Assembly: GCA_023251435.1 (NCBI GenBank)
Contig: JAHEYU010000004.1
Coordinates: 93,464 to 157,463, forward strand
Reading direction: 5' to 3'
Length of the DNA: 64,000 bases
Source: Bacteroidota bacterium
GTDB lineage: Bacteria > Bacteroidota > Bacteroidia > Bacteroidales > Prolixibacteraceae
This document shows, piece after piece, positions 53,267-63,709 of the stretch (the first letter of the stretch is position 1; each line of letters starts with the position of its first letter). Under the pieces are notes generated by a model. That model ran no database searches. It was given only the letters and a program-made list of their open reading frames with translations, and had not been told where the DNA came from. A program made the translations under genes and the position numbers.

Positions 53267-54265
53267 CTAAGTGATCTGAATCTTTATTGCTTCAATTTTA
53301 AGTTGCTCCGGATCAATGGGTACGACTCCAAGTTTTTCGCACACCAGTCCGCCCGCCAGATTAGAGAGTTGAGCCATAACCGGAATTGGTATCCCAGCCG
53401 CCAAACAAAGGGCAGCAACGGCAATTACGGTATCGCCAGCTCCTGATACATCGGCTATATCACGAACTTCGGCCGGATAATAGTTTTGTTTTACTCCATT
53501 GGTGAGAAATACTCCCATTTCAGAAAGAGTGATAAAGATCAATCCTATTTGATGTTCTTTTTTGAATATCTCCGAAATCCTTTTCAATTCGTCCAAATCA
53601 GTTTTATCAACCAAAAAACTCAGTCCCTCTTTAAACTCTTTGAAATTGGGTTTGAATAAGTCAACTTTTTGGTAATGATTGAAATTTCTGATTTTAGGAT
53701 CAGCGGCAATCAGAATCTGTTTTGATTTCGCCAATTCAATCACATTTTTAATCAACCATGGAGAAATGAGACCTTTGTCGTAATCAACAAATATTACTAT
53801 GTTGATTTGTTCACTTTCTATTATCGTGGAAATTCGGTCGAATATATGTTTTTCTAATTCATGATCAATCAAAGTAGAGATTTCCTGATCTACCCGCGAA
53901 ATTTGTTGACCTCCGCTGATGATGCGGGTTTTAACCGTTGTCATTCTGGTAGGGTCAACAAAAATGCCCTGACTGGTAAGTTTGCGTTCCTGCATCAGTT
54001 CTTCAAAAGCATGACCTTTTTCATCATTGCCAATTATTGAAATAAGGATGGGTGTAGCTCCCAATGCCTGAATGTTTAATGATACATTTCCGGCGCCGCC
54101 CAATCTGTTCTCTTGTTTGGTAACTGTAACAATCGGAATTGGCGCTTCAGGCGAAATGCGCTCAACTTTTCCCCACAAATAGCTGTCAATCATCGCATCG
54201 CCTATGACCAGTACTTTTAATTCCGAAAATTTACTGAAAACCTGTTCTATATTGATTCTTTTCAC
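53267..54265 (-). CDS. rfaE1: D-glycero-beta-D-manno-heptose-7-phosphate kinase
   Basis: A 332-residue PfkB-family kinase for ADP-heptose synthesis in lipopolysaccharide. VLVIGDAMIDSYLWGKVERI and SPEAPIPIVTV are diagnostic of the HldE kinase half; GGAGNVSLNIQALG and ADVSGAGDTVIA (catalytic Asp) are the PfkB motifs. It lacks the adenylyltransferase half found in E. coli HldE, so that step must be a separate gene. No operon partner is close. Confidence 0.92.
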   Translation of the reverse strand: MKRINIEQVFSKFSELKVLVIGDAMIDSYLWGKVERISPEAPIPIVTVTKQENRLGGAGNVSLNIQALGATPILISIIGNDEKGHAFEELMQERKLTSQGIFVDPTRMTTVKTRIISGGQQISRVDQEISTLIDHELEKHIFDRISTIIESEQINIVIFVDYDKGLISPWLIKNVIELAKSKQILIAADPKIRNFNHYQKVDLFKPNFKEFKEGLSFLVDKTDLDELKRISEIFKKEHQIGLIFITLSEMGVFLTNGVKQNYYPAEVRDIADVSGAGDTVIAVAALCLAAGIPIPVMAQLSNLAGGLVCEKLGVVPIDPEQLKIEAIKIQIT

Positions 54266-55126
54266 TTCCTCATTTTTTTTCGATGTACAAAAGTAGTAAA
54301 ATGTAAATGCGAAAAAAATGGTTGGCTATTACAACTTAGGAAAGGCTATAAAACACGAATGGGAACAATCTTTTTCAGATAATTCCCATTCACTTTTGGT
54401 TAACCCGAAGGTTTTCCTAAGTTTCAGACTACGGTTATTGTAACTGGCTGATCCATCCGGTTTCTCCAACCATTTTTCCCAACCTTGAGCTTTCCTGTAT
54501 TGCCTGTTATAGCATTACATTCCAGCCGTCCGTTCGATATTTCCGAAGAAAAAATCTTCCCGGACGAAGTTCCATCAAAGCCACCTTATTTCATCCGTTT
54601 TTTCAAACTTCAGATCGGTGAAAAACTACTTTCAATCCGAAGATTGTTTCGTTTTCAGTTCGACTTGTAAGAAACCTAAATCTCTCTTTGTCTCCTGCTT
54701 TTTTGAGTCAACATTTAAATGAACTTATTACAATTCTTTCTTATGCTGCTGAACCTTACAATTGAATGCTGCGGTTCAAACTTCAGCTTTTACTGAATGC
54801 GAATCCGGAGATCCGGCTGATCGGGTTTAGGGTTCAATTAAGTACCTTCTTCCTTTTCCATTCATTCAAAGCAGCTTTTTATGGCTCATCTGATGATATA
54901 AATTTAATACTTCCTTTGGTTAAAAATCAAGCATTTTTCAAGTTTTGATTCAACTATGTATCACTCAAAGTTATAAACAATTGTTGATAACTTATTTTGA
55001 AGGTTAATCTGCTGTAATTTAGATATTAATGGATGATTTTAAGATGTAGTATAATACTTATGAACTTTTTTAGTATATAAAAATAGACGTAATTCAATCT
55101 TTAAATACCCTGATTTCGTGAAGTAA
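54266..55126. other. Long intergenic region with nested inverted repeats, no gene seen
   Basis: About 860 bases between rfaE1 and the second YkgJ gene. The first part holds the nested repeat at 54314-54477. The remainder is AT-rich with small open frames of 60 residues that show no family feature and no good start. It may hold a decayed gene or a small RNA; I cannot support either. Confidence 0.5.
54314..54477. repeat. Three nested perfect inverted repeats (164 bases)
   Basis: Stems 54314-54325/54466-54477 (12 bp), 54333-54343/54413-54423 (11 bp) and 54357-54365/54383-54391 (9 bp) are properly nested, giving one long interrupted hairpin. It begins about 50 bases upstream of the rfaE1 start. 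A structured leader/small RNA or a small non-autonomous element are both possible. Confidence 0.7.
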
Positions 55127-55798
55127 TTATCCAAAATTTGGCTGCTCATTTTTTAAAACAATTCTTAATCCTTCTTCTAATCTAAATTCGGCTGTTTCTA
55201 TACCATAGCCTTTAAGTGCAGCCATAAAACCTTCGTTCATCATGCGGCCTGCCCGTAATGGAAAATCTATTAGAGCAGGGTAATTTTGTTCATTTTCAGG
55301 ATGATGATAAAATTCGAGACAGGTTTCAAGTTTGGTCGAAAGATAAATCCGGCAAGCCATCGGCCTCGCTTCATATACAGAACAGGCTCCGTCTTCGAGC
55401 AAAGGGCATGGGGCTTTGAATCTTGCCAGTTCTTTCTCATTCATGACAGAGGTTGCTGCAAATTTTGTTTCGGCAATTTCTAACCACTTCAATATTTTCG
55501 TGGCAGAGAACTTCGTTTTTATCTTTTCAGAAAGATAATGCAGTTCATAAGAATTGGCATAAACGGTCTGATGACAACACCACTGGCAGCCCTTGTGGCA
55601 AGCAACCCCAAGTTTTTGTCTTTCGGCCAAAGCAAGAATAGAATCGTTCAACCCATCGATGGCTGAATACAGTGATTCGATTGCAGCAAATAATGTTGCA
55701 TTAGAAAGACCTGTATGAATGGCTGTTTGTGCCAATCGGTATCCATCTGAATAGAAAATCCGGTCGTTTTCGTTGAAATGTTTATTGTCAGTCGTCAT
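55127..55798 (-). CDS. YkgJ-family cysteine-cluster protein, longer form
   Basis: A 223-residue cytoplasmic protein with an N-terminal helical region, CHKGCQWCCHQTVYA, and later CPLLEDGACSVYEARPMACR. The conserved cysteines are those of the YkgJ family, expected to bind zinc or an iron-sulfur centre; function is unknown. It shares only the cysteine frame with the protein at 10826. The gene faces away from the nuclease gene. Confidence 0.83.
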   Translation of the reverse strand: MTTDNKHFNENDRIFYSDGYRLAQTAIHTGLSNATLFAAIESLYSAIDGLNDSILALAERQKLGVACHKGCQWCCHQTVYANSYELHYLSEKIKTKFSATKILKWLEIAETKFAATSVMNEKELARFKAPCPLLEDGACSVYEARPMACRIYLSTKLETCLEFYHHPENEQNYPALIDFPLRAGRMMNEGFMAALKGYGIETAEFRLEEGLRIVLKNEQPNFG

Positions 55799-55888
55799 TT
55801 ATATCAAATATTTCGGACAAAAATAATTTTAGTTTTCAGGAAAGGCCTTATTTTGCTTTTATTTTTCAACGATCAAAATTTGATTTCT

Positions 55889-56758
55889 GTGAAATTACTT
55901 TCTGCCATTATTTTGATTTTTGCTGCAAATATTACTGTTGCAAATTCTGTTGAATTTCTTCCATCTCCGGCTAGGGTTATTATCAGGCATACTTATTATA
56001 CTTTATCGTACAATGAAACCTACGAGCAGGCCAATTGGGTATATTACTCATTAACAGATAGTATGATTTTGAATTCGGGAGAGGAGAGAGGCAACAATTT
56101 CAAGATGGACAAATTGGTGGTAACCATCTCGGCCAAATCGTCGGATTATACCAAAAGCGGTTATGATCGCGGGCATTTATGTCCAGCGGGAGATATGGGC
56201 TTTAATGAGATTGCCATGGAAGAAAGTTTTTTCATGTCGAATATATCACCACAGGTACCCGACTTTAATCGTGGAATCTGGAAAGAACTTGAAACAACGG
56301 TACGTAAATGGGCTGTCAATGAACGACATGTATATGTGGTAACCGGACCGGTATTTAAAAATGCGAAAGGTTCGATTGGTAAGGAGGAGGTGTTGGTTCC
56401 GGGTTATTATTTCAAAATAATTTTTGACACGACAGATGATCCCAAAATGATTGCGTTTTTGTTGCCAAATGAAAAGAGTGACAGACCGCTAACTGACTAT
56501 GTTGTTAAAGCTGATGAAGTTGAGCAATTAACCGGATTTGACTTTTTCTCGCAATTGCCTGATGATCATGAAAACAAACTTGAAGCAAAAGTTCAGCTCG
56601 CAGGTTGGTTTGCTGGTTATGAACCGGAAACTCCAATTGCCGAGACAACCAGAACTAATGCGGCGAAATCGGATATTAATTTTTATTTGATACTGATAGC
56701 TGTTATTTTGTTTGTAGCTATTGTTGTTGCGTTAAGCAGCAGAAAAAGAAGGAGATAA
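55889..56758 (+). CDS. DNA/RNA non-specific endonuclease with C-terminal membrane anchor
   Basis: A 289-residue nuclease of the NUC1/Serratia type. GYDRGHLCPAGDMGFNE has the DRGH general-base His, and SNISPQVPDFNRGIWKELE holds the metal-binding Asn. The GTG at 55889 gives a standard signal peptide (KLLSAIILIFAANITVANS); an ATG at 55778 would overlap the divergent YkgJ gene and place 37 odd residues in front, so it was rejected. Unusually it ends with a membrane helix (FYLILIAVILFVAIVVAL) and basic tail (SSRKRRR), so it would be tethered on the periplasmic side of the inner membrane. Confidence 0.82.
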   Translation: MKLLSAIILIFAANITVANSVEFLPSPARVIIRHTYYTLSYNETYEQANWVYYSLTDSMILNSGEERGNNFKMDKLVVTISAKSSDYTKSGYDRGHLCPAGDMGFNEIAMEESFFMSNISPQVPDFNRGIWKELETTVRKWAVNERHVYVVTGPVFKNAKGSIGKEEVLVPGYYFKIIFDTTDDPKMIAFLLPNEKSDRPLTDYVVKADEVEQLTGFDFFSQLPDDHENKLEAKVQLAGWFAGYEPETPIAETTRTNAAKSDINFYLILIAVILFVAIVVALSSRKRRR

Positions 56759-56819
56759 ACGCCAATTGACTAATTCCACTTATCTAGCAATTCGACAATA
56801 ATTTGGCTGAAATTCAGCT

Positions 56820-56858
56820 AAAAAGCCGTTTCCGGAATTCCCCGAAACAGCTTTTTTA
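56820..56858. terminator. Two-way terminator after the nuclease gene
   Basis: AAAAGC-x-GTTTC pairs with GAAAC-x-GCTTTT around one mismatch, with T runs on both strands. It lies between the nuclease (+) and ABC-F (-) stops. Confidence 0.8.
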
Positions 56859-56910
56859 CAATTGATTTGATGACTTAATGCGTCAAATCAGTCCTATTAA
56901 AAGAGCTGAT

Positions 56911-58578
<1,668 letters not shown>

Positions 58579-58649
58579 TTACGTCAACCGAATAGTTTGG
58601 GTTAATAAATCTTTAAAGATCAGCCAGCTGCTGGCAAAAAGAGAAGTGA

Positions 58650-59417
58650 TTAGATCTCTGGAGTTAATCCTCTTTGCCTGATCACTTCGTAAATCAGCAA
58701 TCCTGAAGCAACTGAAACATTGAGCGATTCAATTTTCCCTAGAATCGGAATTTTAACCTGTTCGTCAGCCAAAGCCAGCAAACGCTGATCAATTCCGGTA
58801 TCTTCTGATCCCATAATAAAAGCGATGGGGCCTGTTAAATTAACATTCGTATAAACTGCAGTTGCTTTTTCGGTAGCAGCAACCAGTTTTAACCCTGATT
58901 CTTTCAGGAACGAAACGGTTTCTTTCAGGCTGCGAGTGCGGCAAACAGGAACCAGGTGCAATGCTCCGGCTGAAGTTTTTACTGCATCGGCATTGATTCG
59001 GGCAGAGCCTTTGTCAGGAATAACAATGGCATTTACCCCGGCGCATTCGGCCGAACGAACAATGGCGCCAAAGTTACGCACATCGGTCACCTGGTCGAGC
59101 ACAAGCACAAAGGGGGTTTTGCCTTCTTCGTATATGGTTGGAATAATATCTTCGATGCGTTGCAAGGCCACCGGCGACACAAAAGCCAGCACTCCCTGGT
59201 GGTTTTTTCGCGAAATGCGGTTGATCTTTTCAATCGGAACGTACTGAAAAGCAATCTGGCGAATGCGGATCAGGTCAAAGAGTTCTTTGAATAGTTCGCC
59301 AACCAACCCTTTTTTGATTAGAACTTTGTCGATTTCTTTTCCGGCCTGAATGGCTTCAATAACAGCGCGGATTCCAAATACCAGATCGTCGGCGGGTTTA
59401 TCTTCTCTTTTAAACAT
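58650..59417 (-). CDS. rlmB: 23S rRNA (guanosine-2'-O)-methyltransferase
   Basis: A 255-residue SPOUT enzyme that methylates G2251 in 23S rRNA. N-terminal substrate domain with VFGIRAVIEAI, then the SpoU motifs DQVTDVRNFGAIVRSAECAG, FIMGSEDTGI and IPILGKIESLNVSVASGLLI that make the trefoil knot and bind SAM. Length and motifs are standard. It lies between the two ABC-F genes on the same strand, another ribosome-linked function. Confidence 0.92.
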   Translation of the reverse strand: MFKREDKPADDLVFGIRAVIEAIQAGKEIDKVLIKKGLVGELFKELFDLIRIRQIAFQYVPIEKINRISRKNHQGVLAFVSPVALQRIEDIIPTIYEEGKTPFVLVLDQVTDVRNFGAIVRSAECAGVNAIVIPDKGSARINADAVKTSAGALHLVPVCRTRSLKETVSFLKESGLKLVAATEKATAVYTNVNLTGPIAFIMGSEDTGIDQRLLALADEQVKIPILGKIESLNVSVASGLLIYEVIRQRGLTPEI

Positions 59418-59458
59418 GTGTTATTTCTTATTGATGATTTATCACTTAACGTTTCATG

Positions 59459-59515
59459 TTGCAAGTTACGTGTTGCGGGTTATTTCTCGGAACACGTAAC
59501 ACGGAACTCGCAACT
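59459..59515. repeat. Imperfect inverted repeat between the ABC-F gene and rlmB
   Basis: About 24 bases around GTTGCAAGTTACGTGTT on the left match the reverse complement of the right arm near AACACGTAACACGGAAC at 19 of 24 positions. Its AT/GC pattern resembles dispersed Bacteroidota intergenic repeats and it may act as a weak terminator. Confidence 0.45.
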
Positions 59516-59518
59516 CAT

Positions 59519-59719
59519 TTACCAGGTTTTCTTTGTTACCAGCTCTTCCAGTTGCTCGTGCAATAATTCCCACTCGTACATTTTGTTTTCCAGCTCCTTT
59601 TTTAACCGGTCGTACTTTTTGAAAATTTCAGGATCAGAGCCGTTTGTTTCAGCCAGCACCTTGTCCATTTCCTCGATCTTTTGTTCCAGACCCGAAATTT
59701 CCTGCTCAGTCTTTTCAAT
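59519..59719 (-). other. Out-of-frame C-terminal coiled coil of the ABC-F gene
   Basis: From 59719 to the TAA at 59521-59519, 66 codons in the other frame read IEKTEQEISGLEQKIEEMDK and on, ending ELVTKKTW, a charged coiled coil of the kind that ends YdiF/Uup-type ABC-F proteins. It joins the main frame after one added base in an A5 run (plus-strand T5, 59722-59726), giving RLEKSIEKTEQ. Confidence 0.88.
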
Positions 59720-61461
59720 ACTTTTTCGAGGCGGCTAATGTTTTTGTCTATTTCCTTTCGTTCTTCGAAGCTAACTTTTTCGGCTTCTGCCGTTTTTTGT
59801 GTTTTAACTTCCTGATTCAAAGGTATGTCCTTTTTCTCTAATTCCTTCATCGATTCCATTTTCTTCCGGCGAAGGAATTCGTAGATGCCGCCCAAATGCT
59901 GTTTTACCTTTTTATCCTTGAATTCGTAAACGCAATTTACAAGTCCGTCCAGAAATTCGCGGTCGTGCGATACCACAATTACAGTTCCGTCGTAGTCAAT
60001 CAAAGCCTGCTTCAGGATTTCTTTTGAGCGCATGTCGAGATGGTTCGTTGGCTCATCAAGTACCAGTAAATTCACAGGTTCGAGCATCAGTTTTACCATT
60101 GCCAGACGAGAGCGTTCACCTCCGGAAAGTACACGGACTTTTTTATCTACATCTTCGCCCGAAAACATAAATCCGCCCAGAATATTGCGGATTTTGGTCC
60201 TAATATCACCGACAGCAATGCGGTCGATGGTATCGAAAACAGTCAGCTCCGGATCGAGCAGATGAGCCTGATTTTGTGCGTAATAGCCAATTTTTACATT
60301 GTGCCCCAGTTTCATTTCGCCCTGATATTCAAGTTCGCTCATGATTATTCGGGCCAGTGTAGTTTTTCCTTCGCCGTTTTTACCAACAAAAGCTACCTTT
60401 TCGCCACGTTCAATGGTCAGGTCAATTTCCTTCAGGACATTTAGTTTTCCATAGTTTTTCGTAAGTTCTCTTACCTCGGCAACCACAGTTCCGGAGCGCA
60501 ATGCCGGAGGAAATTTGATGCGTAGAGCAGAGTTATCTTCGTCGTCAACTTCAATACGTTCGAGCCGGTCGAGTGCCTTCACACGCGACTGCACCTGTAC
60601 CGCTTTTGTGGCCTGATAGCGAAACCTTGAAATAAACTCTTCGGTATCAGCAATCATTTTCTGCTGATTGACGTAAGCTGCCATCTGGGTTTCCTTTAGC
60701 TCTTTGCGTAAAATAAGGTATTTCGAATAATTCGATTTGAAATCGTAAATACGGCCAAGCGTAATTTCTACAGTACGATTGGTTATCGCGTCCAAAAAGG
60801 CGCGGTCATGCGAAACCAAAACCACCGCTCCATTGTAAGTTCTCAAAAAATCTTCGAGCCACTGAATCGACTCAATATCAAGATGGTTGGTAGGCTCATC
60901 GAGTAGAAAAACATCAGGACGTTTTAATAGGATTTTGGCCAGCTCAATACGCATTCGCCACCCACCACTGAATTCGGAAGTTTGTCGTGTAAAATCGGAG
61001 CGTTTGAATCCCAAACCAATGAGCGTCCGTTCAACTTCAGCTTCAAAATTGTTGCCGCCCAACATGTGGAACCGTTCGTTAAATTCGGTCACATGATCGA
61101 GTAAACGATGGTATTCAGCTGATTCGTAATCGGTTCGGGTAGAAATTTGATGATTAATTTCTTCAATTCGCTTTTCGAGATTCAAAATTTCTTCGAATGA
61201 AGTTACAGCTTCTTCAAATACTGTACGACCGTCGAAAATTTCCATGTGCTGCGGAAGGTAGCCCAGACTAATATCTGATGGCACTGAAACGACTCCTTCG
61301 TTGGGAAGCTGATGCCCTGCCAGAATTTTCAGGAGAGTAGATTTTCCTGCACCGTTTTTGCCAACAAGGCCAATCCGGTCTTTGGGACTCACCAACAATG
61401 AAATTCCCTTAAAAAGTTCGAATCCGCCAAAACTGACAACCAATTGATCAACCGAAATCAT
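59602..61461 (-). CDS. ABC-F ATPase (YdiF/Uup type), C-terminus frameshifted
   Basis: A 619-residue product as read. Domain 1: GKNGAGKSTLLK, FSGGWRMRIELA, FLLDEPTNHLDI; a linker with RYQATKAVQVQSRVKALDR; domain 2: GKNGEGKTTLARII, LSGGERSRLA, LVLDEPTNHLDM, VVSHDREF. Both ATP sites are complete. The last about 40 residues (VLKRLSRKFRVWNKRS...) are basic and unlike the family, because of a single-base shift near 59722-59726; the true C-terminal coiled coil continues in another frame to 59519. This may be a sequencing or assembly error in a homopolymer, a real mutation, or a slip on AAA. Function: translation factor of the ribosomal E site. Confidence 0.9.
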   Translation of the reverse strand: MISVDQLVVSFGGFELFKGISLLVSPKDRIGLVGKNGAGKSTLLKILAGHQLPNEGVVSVPSDISLGYLPQHMEIFDGRTVFEEAVTSFEEILNLEKRIEEINHQISTRTDYESAEYHRLLDHVTEFNERFHMLGGNNFEAEVERTLIGLGFKRSDFTRQTSEFSGGWRMRIELAKILLKRPDVFLLDEPTNHLDIESIQWLEDFLRTYNGAVVLVSHDRAFLDAITNRTVEITLGRIYDFKSNYSKYLILRKELKETQMAAYVNQQKMIADTEEFISRFRYQATKAVQVQSRVKALDRLERIEVDDEDNSALRIKFPPALRSGTVVAEVRELTKNYGKLNVLKEIDLTIERGEKVAFVGKNGEGKTTLARIIMSELEYQGEMKLGHNVKIGYYAQNQAHLLDPELTVFDTIDRIAVGDIRTKIRNILGGFMFSGEDVDKKVRVLSGGERSRLAMVKLMLEPVNLLVLDEPTNHLDMRSKEILKQALIDYDGTVIVVSHDREFLDGLVNCVYEFKDKKVKQHLGGIYEFLRRKKMESMKELEKKDIPLNQEVKTQKTAEAEKVSFEERKEIDKNISRLEKVLKRLSRKFRVWNKRSRKWTRCWLKQTALILKFSKSTTG

Positions 61462-61507
61462 AATGCTAAAATTGAGGGTGCAAAGATAGAAGAAACATCG
61501 GGAGCGA

Positions 61508-62029
61508 CTATTTCTTTTTTAGCTTCGCTTCCAAAAGTTTTTTCAAGGCTTCAAAATCTTTCTCTTCGAAGCCAATAGAACTGAAAATCACTTTCCCTTC
61601 CGGCGAAATCACAAAATTGCGCGGAATGAATTGCGTGGCAAATTTCGAGTAAATTTTGCGTTCCGGATCAGGATAAAAGGGCATTGTGAATTTATTCTCA
61701 AGCTTAAATTTGTTGACTTCGTCCCGGCTGTGTTCACGCCCAAAAATCAGGATTTCAAAATCAGGATTGTCTTTGTATTTGTTGTAAATGTCTGATTGAA
61801 TGTGTGGTAATTCTTTCCGGCACGGCCCGCACCATGTGGCGAAAAAGGTGATTAATACAGTTTTGCCTTTTAGTTCCGAAATATCCTGTTTTTTTCCCTG
61901 AACCTTTTCGAAGGTGAACCCTGGAACTTGCTCATTAAGTTTGACAAGCGTAGTTTCTTCCTGTGCAAAACCAGCCAAACTAGTTGTTATTAAGATGATA
62001 GCCAATAAGTTTCTGAATTGTAGCTTCAT
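61508..62029 (-). CDS. TlpA-like periplasmic thioredoxin
   Basis: A 173-residue exported thiol-disulfide protein with signal peptide (NLLAIILITTSLAGFAQ) and the redox motif TFFATWCGPCRKELPHI. The cis-Pro block QFIPRNFVISPEGKVI is present. TlpA/ResA relatives reduce or oxidise cysteines outside the cytoplasm, for instance in cytochrome c maturation. It has no Bacteroidota-typical large N-terminal DUF4369 domain, so it is the short form. It stands alone, divergent from rlmD. Confidence 0.92.
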   Translation of the reverse strand: MKLQFRNLLAIILITTSLAGFAQEETTLVKLNEQVPGFTFEKVQGKKQDISELKGKTVLITFFATWCGPCRKELPHIQSDIYNKYKDNPDFEILIFGREHSRDEVNKFKLENKFTMPFYPDPERKIYSKFATQFIPRNFVISPEGKVIFSSIGFEEKDFEALKKLLEAKLKKK

Positions 62030-62203
62030 AAATTGATCTTTTTATATGATTTACTTTATAGATACTTCCACTTTAATTGCGGTACTTTTAATTCCTGCTG
62101 AAGGTTTTTCATGCCAGTAGTTGCAGCCTTGAAAACAGATATCGTTTTTTTGATGCGAATCATGGCTTTTTATTTTGAGGCAAAGATAAACACGAACTTT
62201 AAT

Positions 62204-62211
62204 TACTTTTG
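62204..62211 (+). promoter_or_regulatory. Candidate -7 element (TACTTTTG) for rlmD
   Basis: TACTTTTG fits TANNTTTG; the transcript would start near 62218, twelve bases before the ATG at 62230, which supports that start over a TTG at 62209. Confidence 0.45.
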
Positions 62212-62229
62212 CTGAAAATTTTGAAAATC

Positions 62230-63639
62230 ATGGGAAGAGGCCGAAAAGTAAAGCCATTTTTGGAAGGTGTTTTAATTACCGATATTGGTGCTGAAGGAAA
62301 AGCAATTGCACGCGTGAACGATGTGGTGGTATTTACCACGCATGTAATTCCTGGCGATGTGGTTGATTTGCAGGTGACTAAAAAACGCACCAAATATATG
62401 GAAGCCATCGTAAAACGGGTAATTACCGAATCCCCCGACCGTGTTCCTGCTTTTTGCGAGCATTTTGAGGTTTGCGGTGGCTGCAAATGGCAGTTTCTTC
62501 CCTACGAAAAACAGCTTTACTACAAGCAAAAACAGGTCGCTGACCAACTTCGGCGCATTGGGCGTATCGAATTGCCCGAGATTACCCCGATTCTGGGATC
62601 AAAAAAGACCACTTATTACCGCAACAAGCTCGAATTTGGGTTCTCGAACAAGCGATGGCTAACTATTGAAGAGATTGGTATTGAGGGTGACGATATGAAC
62701 AAAAATGCGCTGGGATTCCATGTTCCGGGCATGTTCGATAAAATCATTAACATCAACAAATGCTGGCTGCAGGGCGACCCGTCGAACCAAATCCGAAACT
62801 TTATAAAGAATTATGCCGATGAAAACGGACTCGAATTCTTCGATCGGAAAATTCAGGCTGGTTTGCTCCGGAATATCATTGTACGCAGCTCCACAACCGG
62901 CGATTTAATGTTGATTGTTTGCTTTTACAGTGAGCAAACGGAAAACCGTGAAAAGCTGCTGGCAGCCATTGCCGCCGAGTTTCCGCAGATTACTTCGCTG
63001 ATGTATGTGATTAACGGAAAAGGAAACGATACGATCAGCGATCAGGAAATATTGGTTTACAAAGGAAACGACCACATTCTGGAAGAAATGGAAGGCCTGA
63101 AATTCAAGATCGGCCCCAAAAGTTTTTATCAGACCAACTCAGAGCAGGCTTACGAATTGTATAAAATTACCCGCGAATTTGCCGGATTTAAAGGCAACGA
63201 AGTGGTGTACGATTTATACACCGGAACCGGAACCATCGCCAATTTTATTGCCCGCAATGTGCAAAAAGTAGTTGGTATTGAATACGTTCCTGAAGCCATT
63301 GAAGATGCGCATGTTAATTCTGAACTGAACGGAATTACGAACACCAGCTTTTTTGCCGGCGACATGAAGAAAATTCTGACCAGTGATTTTATAGCGCAAA
63401 ATGGCAAGCCTGATGTAATTATTACAGACCCTCCACGTGCCGGAATGGACGAAGATGTGGTAAAAACCATTCTGGAAGCTGCCCCCGAAAAAGTAGTTTA
63501 TGTAAGCTGCAATCCGGCTACCCAGGCCCGCGATCTGGCTTTGATGGATGAATTCTACAAAGTTACCCGCATTCAACCTGTTGATATGTTCCCGCACACG
63601 CACCATGTGGAAAATGTGGTGCTGCTTGAAAAGAGATAG
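62230..63639 (+). CDS. rlmD: 23S rRNA (uracil-5)-methyltransferase RlmD
   Basis: A 469-residue enzyme that makes m5U1939 in 23S rRNA. TRAM domain at the start (KVKPFLEGVLITDIGAEGKA), [4Fe-4S] site in CEHFEVCGGCKW, SAM site VVYDLYTGTGTIANFIA, and VYVSCNPATQARD with the nucleophile Cys. The ATG at 62230 is the proper start. The Cys spacing suits RlmD; RlmC is less likely by length. Single gene with an inverted repeat after it. Confidence 0.93.
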   Translation: MGRGRKVKPFLEGVLITDIGAEGKAIARVNDVVVFTTHVIPGDVVDLQVTKKRTKYMEAIVKRVITESPDRVPAFCEHFEVCGGCKWQFLPYEKQLYYKQKQVADQLRRIGRIELPEITPILGSKKTTYYRNKLEFGFSNKRWLTIEEIGIEGDDMNKNALGFHVPGMFDKIININKCWLQGDPSNQIRNFIKNYADENGLEFFDRKIQAGLLRNIIVRSSTTGDLMLIVCFYSEQTENREKLLAAIAAEFPQITSLMYVINGKGNDTISDQEILVYKGNDHILEEMEGLKFKIGPKSFYQTNSEQAYELYKITREFAGFKGNEVVYDLYTGTGTIANFIARNVQKVVGIEYVPEAIEDAHVNSELNGITNTSFFAGDMKKILTSDFIAQNGKPDVIITDPPRAGMDEDVVKTILEAAPEKVVYVSCNPATQARDLALMDEFYKVTRIQPVDMFPHTHHVENVVLLEKR

Positions 63640-63644
63640 TTTGT

Positions 63645-63702
63645 TTCACCACAGATTACACGAATTCTCACAGAGAAAAATATCTGTGTAATCTGTGGTG
63701 AA
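63645..63702. terminator. 17-bp perfect inverted repeat between convergent genes
   Basis: Arms 63645-63661 and 63686-63702 are exact reverse complements (TTCACCACAGATTACAC). This CACAGATTACAC type is a familiar Bacteroidota intergenic repeat. It lies between rlmD (+) and the DUF3795 gene (-) and probably ends both transcripts. Confidence 0.7.
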
Positions 63703-63709
63703 TTTCTTT

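Noticed and set aside
54485..54670. 61-codon open frame in the long intergenic region
   Set aside because: No recognisable motif, no good start context, biased toward Phe/Ser; likely chance.
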